Positions 1 through 4,822 of a stretch of DNA of 6,657 bases are shown in pieces; the stretch's first letter is position 1, and the number at the start of each line of letters is the position of its first letter. A model generated the notes under the pieces. The model did not search any database. It was given only the letters and a program-made list of their open reading frames with translations, and was not told the origin of the DNA. Made by a program: the position numbers and the translations under genes. Source of the DNA: Lonsdalea britannica (GTDB lineage: Bacteria > Pseudomonadota > Gammaproteobacteria > Enterobacterales > Enterobacteriaceae); NCBI RefSeq assembly GCF_946477055.1, contig NZ_CAMKXG010000197.1, positions 1 through 6,657 of the forward strand. Reading direction: 5' to 3'.

Positions 1-1407
1 GGGTATTTTCTGGCGCGGGCGGGCCATCCGGTCACCGTGTTTGAACGGGAGCCAAGCGCGGGCGGCGTGGTGCGCCACGTCGTGCCGCAGTTCCGTATTC
101 CGGCGGAAAAAATCCAGCATGATATTGATTTCGTCGCCCAGCACGGCGTGCAGTTTCACTATGGCTGCGATGACGATCTGACGGTCGAGGCGTTACGCCA
201 GCGGGGATATACCTATGTGTGCGTGGGAACCGGCGCCTACCGCAGCCGGGAGGCGGCGCTGGCGGGAGACAATGGCGCCGTGTGGTCATCGTTTCAGTTC
301 CTGCGGCGCTTTAACCGTCAGGAGCCGCTCTCCTTAGGGCGTTCGGTCGGGGTGATCGGCGCAGGCAATACCGCGATGGATTGCGCCCGCGCGGCGCTGC
401 GGGTCCCTGGCGTCACGCAGGTGACGCTGCTCTATCGACGGGGCGAAAAAGAGATGCCCGCCTGGCGAGAGGAGGTGGAGGAGGCGCGCCGCGCGGGCGT
501 GGTTTTTCGCTTCTGGGTCAGCCCGGAGCGTTTTGACGCGGATGGGACGGTGACGCTACGCATTATGCAGCCCGGCGAACCGGATGCGCTGGGGCGGTCG
601 CGTCCGCAGGCGACCGAACGCACCGACGTGGTGTGTCTGGACGCGCTGATTTCCGCCATCGGGGAAGAGCCGGACTACGAGGCGCTGGCCCGTATAGGCG
701 TTCCGCTGGCGGAGAACGGTATCCCGCCGGTGAACCGCCAGACGCAGGAAACGGAACGCAAAAACGTCTTTCTGATAGGCGATGCGCACAGCGGCCCGGC
801 GTCAATTGTCGCGGCGATGGGGGCGGCACGCCGCGCGGCGGATGAGATATTGCGCCGGGAAAATGTGCATGACGACCACGCCGCCAAACGCTGGCTGAAT
901 ACCGATCCTGACGATATCTACCGTCGCAAAGGCACGATAGCGCTGCGCCGGGTCGGGGCCGATGAGCAAGATGCGTTTGCCCAACAAGAGGCCGCCCGCT
1001 GCCTGTCATGCAACTACGTCTGCGCCAAGTGCGTGGATGTCTGCCCCAATCGCGCCAATATCTCGATTGCCGTTCCCGGCTTTCGTGACCGTTTTCAGAC
1101 GCTGCACATTGATGCCTATTGCAATGAGTGCGGCAACTGCGCTCAGTTCTGCCCGTGGGACGGGAAACCGTATCGGGACAAAGTCACGATCTTCAATTTG
1201 CGGCAGGATTTTGCCGCCAGCGGTAATCCCGGATTTATGCTGGATGAGGACGGCGTGCTGGTGCGCCACGAACAACAAATTTATCACCTGGCGATCGACC
1301 CGCACGGCGTTATCGCCAGCGCTCCACCGGCGCTGGCCGATATGTGCCGAATTATTTCAACGGTTTATCGAGAACATCACTATCTGCTTGGCGCGGTGGA
1401 GGAGTAA
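1..1407 (+). CDS. ygfK: YgfK-type FAD/NAD(P)H Fe-S oxidoreductase (putative selenate reductase subunit), 5' partial
   Basis: This is the C-terminal 468 residues of a YgfK protein (about 1030 residues in E. coli). The frame is open from base 1, so the GTG at 37 is internal. The fragment starts in the FAD-binding region (GYFLARAGHPVTVFERE). A second Rossmann motif for NAD(P)H (GVIGAGNTAMDCARAA) lies near residues 117-132, and a GltD-like FAD motif (FLIGDAHSGPASIV) near 257-270. Nine clustered cysteines follow: 334, 337, 341, 344 and 348 (ending in CP), then 374, 377, 380 and 384, the last four as CxxCxxCxxxCP. These should hold [4Fe-4S] clusters. Known for the family: cytoplasmic electron transfer related to the glutamate synthase small subunit, a genetic link to selenate reduction in E. 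coli, and membership of selenium-dependent molybdenum hydroxylase and purine/urate gene clusters. The electron partner is not shown here. It is co-transcribed with ssnA. Identification is strong; the physiological reaction is uncertain. Confidence 0.93.
   Translation, partial: GYFLARAGHPVTVFEREPSAGGVVRHVVPQFRIPAEKIQHDIDFVAQHGVQFHYGCDDDLTVEALRQRGYTYVCVGTGAYRSREAALAGDNGAVWSSFQFLRRFNRQEPLSLGRSVGVIGAGNTAMDCARAALRVPGVTQVTLLYRRGEKEMPAWREEVEEARRAGVVFRFWVSPERFDADGTVTLRIMQPGEPDALGRSRPQATERTDVVCLDALISAIGEEPDYEALARIGVPLAENGIPPVNRQTQETERKNVFLIGDAHSGPASIVAAMGAARRAADEILRRENVHDDHAAKRWLNTDPDDIYRRKGTIALRRVGADEQDAFAQQEAARCLSCNYVCAKCVDVCPNRANISIAVPGFRDRFQTLHIDAYCNECGNCAQFCPWDGKPYRDKVTIFNLRQDFAASGNPGFMLDEDGVLVRHEQQIYHLAIDPHGVIASAPPALADMCRIISTVYREHHYLLGAVEE
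1398..1404 (+). promoter_or_regulatory. Ribosome binding site of ssnA inside the end of ygfK
   Basis: GGAGGAG lies directly before the ygfK stop codon (1405-1407). Its AGGAG core ends 6 nt before the ATG at 1411. This strong Shine-Dalgarno sequence fixes the ssnA start and suggests translational coupling of the two genes. Confidence 0.8.
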
Positions 1408-1410
1408 CTC

Positions 1411-2742
1411 ATGCTGATTTTACGCAATGCGACTGCGGTACAGTTTTCGCCGGCACGGGTGGATGAGGGCGTGGACATCGCCATCGACGGCACGGAGATT
1501 GCGGCGGTCGGGACCAAACTGACGGCGCGCTATCCGGCGGCGGCGGTCAAAGAGATGAACGGACGGCTGGTCATGCCGGGCCTTGTTTGCGCTCATCACC
1601 ATTTTTACTCCGGGCTGGCGCGAGGCGTGATGGCGCGCATTGACCCCTGTCCCGACTTCATTTCCACGCTCAAGAATCTGTGGTGGAAGCTGGATCGCGC
1701 GCTGGACGAGGAGTCGCTGTATTACAGCGGGCTGGTCTGTTCGCTGGAGGCCATCAAGCAAGGCTGTACGGCGGTGATTGACCATCATGCGTCGCCGTCG
1801 CTCATTGCCGGTTCGCTGGATATTCTGCGCCAGGGGTTTCTGACCGCCGGTCTGCGTGGCATGACCTGTTATGAAACGACGGACCGAAACGGCGGGCTGG
1901 ATGAACTGCGTCGCGGGGTGGAAGAGAATATCCGTTTTGCGCATCGTATCGATCTGGATAAAAAGTCCGGGAAAACGCCCTATCTGGTCGAAGCGCATAT
2001 TGGCGCTCATGCGCCTTTCACGCTCAGCGATGCGGGGTTGGCATTGCTGGAGAGCGCCGTGCAGATCACCGGGCGCGGGCTACATCTGCACGTGGCGGAA
2101 GATCGCTATGATGTTTCGCACAGTCATCACCACTATGGCGTTGACCCGATGGTCAGACTGGCGAACGCAGGCCTGATTAACGAGAAAAGCCTGATTGCGC
2201 ACGGCCTCTGTCTTTCCGCCGAGGATGTCGCGGTGATCAACCATGCGGATGCTTGTCTGGTGCATAATCCGCGCTCCAATATGAACAATCAGGTGGGCTA
2301 CAATCCGCGTCTGGCCGAGTATCGCCACGTCGCGCTCGGCACGGACGGTATCGGCGCCGACATGTTCGAAGAGCTGAAATTTGCCTATTTCAAGCACCGC
2401 GATGCGGGCGGTACGCTGTGGCCGGATAGTTTTATGCGCTTTCTGCATCAGGGCAATCTGCTGCTGGAGCGTAATTTTCAGGCCTCATTCGGCGCGCTCG
2501 CCGCCGGGTATCAGGCGGATTTAACCGTGTTTGATTACTCGTCGCCGACACCGCTATGCGCAGAGAATCTGGCCGGTCATCTGGCGTTTGGGCTCAATTC
2601 CGCCAGCGTACACAGCGTCATGGTGGCGGGCAATATGGTGTATGAGGATCGCCGTTTTCCTTTCGACGTCGAGGAAATCTATTTCCATGCCCGACGGGAA
2701 GCGAAAAAATTGTGGCAGCGGATGGATAACTTAGGCGGATAA
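1411..2742 (+). CDS. ssnA: SsnA, metal-dependent amidohydrolase (ATZ/TRZ-like)
   Basis: The gene is complete at 443 residues, about the length of E. coli SsnA. It belongs to the amidohydrolase superfamily, whose cytoplasmic enzymes hydrolyse C-N bonds of rings such as purines and triazines. Expected metal and catalytic residues are present: H62 and H64 in the HxH of CAHHHFYSG, H227 and E230 in HLHVAED, H264 in AHGLCL, and D312 in ALGTDG. HNPRSN (285-290) and GAHAPFT (198-204) are also typical. The C-terminal GYQADLTVFD with SVHSVMVAGNMVYEDR is the usual small beta-domain carrying the rest of the composite barrel. ATG at 1411 is chosen for its strong ribosome binding site and a conserved N-terminus. 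It lies 3 bp after ygfK and is followed by a terminator. SsnA was named in E. coli for a stationary-phase viability effect; later work places it in anaerobic purine/urate breakdown, probably opening a purine ring. The exact substrate is inferred, not shown. ygfM and xdhD, which follow ssnA in E. coli, are absent here. Confidence 0.95.
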   Translation: MLILRNATAVQFSPARVDEGVDIAIDGTEIAAVGTKLTARYPAAAVKEMNGRLVMPGLVCAHHHFYSGLARGVMARIDPCPDFISTLKNLWWKLDRALDEESLYYSGLVCSLEAIKQGCTAVIDHHASPSLIAGSLDILRQGFLTAGLRGMTCYETTDRNGGLDELRRGVEENIRFAHRIDLDKKSGKTPYLVEAHIGAHAPFTLSDAGLALLESAVQITGRGLHLHVAEDRYDVSHSHHHYGVDPMVRLANAGLINEKSLIAHGLCLSAEDVAVINHADACLVHNPRSNMNNQVGYNPRLAEYRHVALGTDGIGADMFEELKFAYFKHRDAGGTLWPDSFMRFLHQGNLLLERNFQASFGALAAGYQADLTVFDYSSPTPLCAENLAGHLAFGLNSASVHSVMVAGNMVYEDRRFPFDVEEIYFHARREAKKLWQRMDNLGG

Positions 2743-2783
2743 GCCGAGTATCACCGCGTGATTCGCTATATTTAAAACCCGAT

Positions 2784-2813
2784 AAACCCTTCGTGAACGC
2801 GGAGGGTTTTTTT
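2784..2813 (+). terminator. Intrinsic terminator of the ygfK-ssnA operon
   Basis: A 10-bp stem (2784-2793 with 2800-2809; AAACCCTTCG on the left, one G-U pair) encloses a 6-nt loop and runs into seven Ts (2807-2813). It lies 41 bp after the ssnA stop. AAACCC also occurs just upstream (2775-2780), so a slipped alternative pairing is possible. It separates ygfK-ssnA from the xdh operon. Confidence 0.88.
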
Positions 2814-2920
2814 ATTTGGTTCGTGTTTTTATATCGGGACGGATTATTAATATCAATATCGAAGTATTGTTAATTTAATTATTAATTCACTATTGAAATT
2901 AATCGTCAGACCTTATTTTT

Positions 2921-2933
2921 TGATTGTAAATCA
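2921..2933. repeat. Short perfect palindrome TGATT-GTA-AATCA
   Basis: Two perfect 5-bp arms with a 3-bp centre, in AT-rich DNA about 450 bp upstream of xdhA. It resembles an FNR site (TTGAT-N4-ATCAA), but the halves TTGAT (2920-2924) and ATCAC (2930-2934) are 5 bp apart instead of 4. It could be an operator for an unidentified regulator. Confidence 0.3.
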
Positions 2934-3055
2934 CACCCAGCGATTCCCGATTTAGTAGGGAGATGAATGTGGTCTGTTTTATTTTTTTTGATGATTATCT
3001 TTTTGTGCCTCTGACGGGGTGGAGGCCGCAATTTTACTCGTGTTAACCCCACGTG

Positions 3056-3096
3056 GCATCGACTGGCTGTCTGTCGGTTATTCTCGTATTCGATGC
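3056..3096. repeat. 7-bp inverted repeat with 27-bp spacing
   Basis: GCATCGA (3056-3062) is matched exactly by TCGATGC (3090-3096). The spacer contains a smaller hairpin possibility, CGAC (3060-3063) with GTCG (3073-3076), which would compete with it. Function unknown; it could be a cruciform or an RNA stem if the region is transcribed. Confidence 0.3.
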
Positions 3097-3160
3097 AGTC
3101 TATTTATTTCCTCCATCATTATGGGTGCCGAAAATACAATATGACCATGCACTTTATATG

Positions 3161-3174
3161 GGCATATTCATGCC
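3161..3174. repeat. Palindrome GGCAT-ATTC-ATGCC
   Basis: Perfect 5-bp arms around a 4-bp centre, about 205 bp before xdhA. It lies among further ATGC-type repeats: ATGCAC (3147-3152) pairs with GTGCAT (3192-3197) across it. The nested arrangement could be an operator cluster, but I cannot name a regulator. Confidence 0.3.
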
Positions 3175-3267
3175 AGAATGCTATTTCATGGTGCATAACA
3201 TTTAGGGCGGAAATGATCGCGTTATCGGCGTCCTAATGCGTGTATCCGGTGCGATTATTTTCTTAAA

Positions 3268-3297
3268 TTGGCAATCGTTTGCCTTTCGGAAAATAAA
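3268..3297 (+). promoter_or_regulatory. Candidate sigma-70 promoter for xdhAB
   Basis: TTGGCA (3268-3273) matches four of six positions of the -35 consensus. After 18 bp, AATAAA (3292-3297) matches four of six of the -10 consensus. Transcription would start near 3304, just before the left arm of the start-codon inverted repeat. The match is weak, and the call rests partly on position and on overlap with a PurR-like operator. Confidence 0.35.
3269..3284. promoter_or_regulatory. PurR-like (LacI-family) operator upstream of xdhA
   Basis: The 16 bp match the E. coli PurR box as I recall it (ANGCAANCGNTTNCNT) at 10 of 11 fixed positions; only the first A is replaced, by T. The arms GGCAA and TTGCC are a perfect inverted repeat around TCGT, with the central CG typical of LacI/GalR-family operators. 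It overlaps the candidate -35 element, as expected for repression. PurR binds with hypoxanthine or guanine as corepressor, which are upstream substrates of this pathway. Whether PurR itself or another LacI-type protein binds is unknown. Confidence 0.5.
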
Positions 3298-3307
3298 TGA
3301 AATAAAG

Positions 3308-3382
3308 ATGCGGTTTTTATTTTGGTATGGGAATTGCTCCTATTAGACATCATCCGTTGATAACCCAGGATAAAACCGCATG
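3308..3382 (+). promoter_or_regulatory. Candidate 5' leader structure sequestering the xdhA start codon
   Basis: ATGCGGTTTT (3308-3317) is the exact reverse complement of AAAACCGCAT (3372-3381), which includes the A and T of the xdhA start codon. Between the arms are two small possible hairpins: 3327-3332 with 3338-3343 (loop ATTGC, one G-U pair) and ATCA (3349-3352) with TGAT (3358-3361). Together they would form a three-way junction, with the Shine-Dalgarno AGGA (3367-3370) beside the closing stem. It could lower translation initiation unless opened. I do not recognise a known riboswitch class: the conserved core of the classical purine riboswitch is not seen. Confidence 0.4.
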
Positions 3383-4822
3383 ATCCAATTTTTATTGCAT
3401 GACACGCCGGTGGTTGAACGCGATCTCGATCCTGCCATGACCGTCTTAGCGTATTTGCGACAGCGAAGACGTCGCGTGGGCACCAAAGAGGGGTGCGGAT
3501 CGGGCGATTGCGGCGCCTGCACCGTGGCGCTCGGCCGGGTAGAGCAAGGACGGTTGCATTATGAGACAGCCAGCGCTTGCCTGATGCCGGTCAGCGCGTT
3601 GCAGGGTAAACAGCTGATTACCGTTGAGGATCTTCGGCAGCAGGGGGCGCTGCATCCCGTGCAACATGCGGTGGTGGATCTGCATGCTTCCCAATGTGGT
3701 TTCTGTACGCCGGGCATGGTGATGTCGCTGTTCGTGCTGCAAAAGCAGAGCACGGGGTGGGATCGGGCGGAAGCCGAACAGGCGCTGGCGGGAAACCTGT
3801 GTCGCTGTACCGGCTATCGGCCGATTATGTCCGCGGCCCGCTACCTGTGCGAACATCCAACAGAAGACAGCTTTCGCCGTGACGAAGCCTTGACCGTTGC
3901 GCGGCTGGCGGCGCTGTCTCAGACAGAGGTAGAGACGCTCTCTCAGGGCGCGCGCGACTGTTTTATTCCCGCGACGTTGGACCAGCTGGCCGACTGTTAT
4001 CAGCGCTATCCGCAGGCCCGGCTATTGGCGGGCGGGACCGATTTGATGTTGGACATCGCGCAAGCGGCTGACGATGGCGCGCCTTTCATCGATCTGGATC
4101 AGGTGAGCGAGCTTCACCGCTGGCGGACGGATGAACACGCGTTTTATCTGGGCGCGGGGATGAGCATCACGCAGTGCGAAACGCTACTGGAGACGTCAAT
4201 CCCCGCGTTTTCGCAGGTACTGCATCGTTTCGCCTCACGCCAAATTCGCAATCGCGGCACGTTAGGCGGCAATATCGCCAATGCTTCTCCCGTCGGCGAT
4301 ACCCCGCCGATGCTGCTGGCGCTGGATGCCGAACTGCTGCTGCAACAAGGGGGACGGACCCGCACGCTGCCGCTGCATGACTTCTTCCTTTCCTATCGCC
4401 ACACCGCGTTAGAAGAGGGCGAATTTATTCGTGAGGTGAGGATCCCGCGCGGTCCGCGGTTGGATCATTTTCAGGCGTGGAAAGTCTCCAAGCGTTCAGA
4501 TGACGATATTTCCATTGTTTTCGGCGCGTTTTCACTGCAACTCCAGCGCGGACGGGTCGCCGAGGCGCGCGTCGCCTTCGGGGGAATGGATGCGATCCCC
4601 CGGCGGGCCGAGCGCTGCGAACAGGCGTTGTTGCATCAGCCGTGGAACCGGGCGACGGTCGCCGCCGCCTGTCAGGCGCTGGAGCAGGACTTCACGCCGC
4701 TGAGCGATGCGCGCGCCAGCGCCGAATATCGCCGTCAGATCGCCAAAAATCTGCTGCTGCGTTACTACGAGTGGATGCAAGGCGAAGCGCCCGAAACGGA
4801 GGTCGTCTCCCATGTCGCATAA
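3380..4822 (+). CDS. xdhA: Xanthine dehydrogenase small subunit, fused [2Fe-2S] and FAD domains
   Basis: Complete, 480 residues, typical for the two-subunit bacterial xanthine dehydrogenase. The N-terminal plant-type ferredoxin cluster uses C39, C44, C47 (GCGSGDCGAC) and C67. The second [2Fe-2S] cluster uses C106, C109 (QCGFC), C141 and C143 (CRC). The FAD domain follows, with LLAGGTDL (215-222), NRGTLGGNIANASPVGD (291-307) and KVSKRSDDDIS (368-378), then the C-terminal flavin-domain segment to about residue 465. Electrons from the Mo centre in XdhB pass through the two clusters to FAD and then to NAD+. The fusion differs from E. coli, where separate XdhC (Fe-S) and XdhB (FAD) are used; here symbols follow the Rhodobacter/Pseudomonas scheme. 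ATG at 3380 is supported by AGGA at 3367-3370 (9-nt spacing) and by the ferredoxin domain beginning at once. All eight cluster cysteines are present. It overlaps xdhB. Confidence 0.95.
   Translation: MIQFLLHDTPVVERDLDPAMTVLAYLRQRRRRVGTKEGCGSGDCGACTVALGRVEQGRLHYETASACLMPVSALQGKQLITVEDLRQQGALHPVQHAVVDLHASQCGFCTPGMVMSLFVLQKQSTGWDRAEAEQALAGNLCRCTGYRPIMSAARYLCEHPTEDSFRRDEALTVARLAALSQTEVETLSQGARDCFIPATLDQLADCYQRYPQARLLAGGTDLMLDIAQAADDGAPFIDLDQVSELHRWRTDEHAFYLGAGMSITQCETLLETSIPAFSQVLHRFASRQIRNRGTLGGNIANASPVGDTPPMLLALDAELLLQQGGRTRTLPLHDFFLSYRHTALEEGEFIREVRIPRGPRLDHFQAWKVSKRSDDDISIVFGAFSLQLQRGRVAEARVAFGGMDAIPRRAERCEQALLHQPWNRATVAAACQALEQDFTPLSDARASAEYRRQIAKNLLLRYYEWMQGEAPETEVVSHVA
4798..4802 (+). promoter_or_regulatory. 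Ribosome binding site of xdhB inside xdhA
   Basis: GGAGG ends 9 nt before the ATG at 4812 and lies within the last codons of xdhA. It is the only strong Shine-Dalgarno sequence near the overlap and decides the xdhB start. Confidence 0.7.

Larger units (their letters stand above)
2814..3267. other. AT-rich intergenic region without a convincing gene
   Basis: About 450 bp visibly richer in A and T than the flanking genes, with runs such as TTAATTTAATTATTAATTC around 2869-2889. I see no long open frame on either strand and no recognisable tRNA, insertion sequence or purine-gene remnant. It holds several short inverted repeats (listed separately) and one very short hydrophobic open frame at 2967-3014. 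The composition suits regulatory DNA or binding of an H-NS-type silencer, but that is inference. Confidence 0.6.

Noticed and set aside
563..1009. 148-residue open frame on the - strand inside ygfK
   Set aside because: Low-complexity Arg/Pro-rich translation opposite strongly conserved FAD and Fe-S regions of ygfK.
1420..2010. 196-residue open frame on the - strand inside ssnA
   Set aside because: It lies wholly opposite a conserved, complete ssnA; its Arg/Gln/His-rich translation shows no family motif. It is a shadow of GC-rich codon use.
2920..2935. Possible CRP site ending in TCACA
   Set aside because: The left half (TTGAT) matches TGTGA at only one of five positions, so only a half-site is present.
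3268..3283. Possible sigma-54 promoter (TTGGCA...TTGC)
   Set aside because: The GG (3270-3271) and GC (3281-3282) are 9 nt apart; sigma-54 needs 10. The palindrome with a central CG fits a PurR/LacI operator better. TGGC...GGCT at 3054-3068 fails for the same reason.
3300..3322. AAATAAA/TTTATTT inverted repeat (3300-3306 with 3316-3322)
   Set aside because: Made only of A-T pairs in AT-rich DNA and competes with the stronger 10-bp repeat sharing 3316-3317; probably chance.
3308..3382. Classical purine riboswitch
   Set aside because: The three-way-junction outline is similar, but the conserved junction and loop bases of the class are not seen, and that class is typical of Firmicutes. I cannot assess the xanthine NMT1 class from memory.
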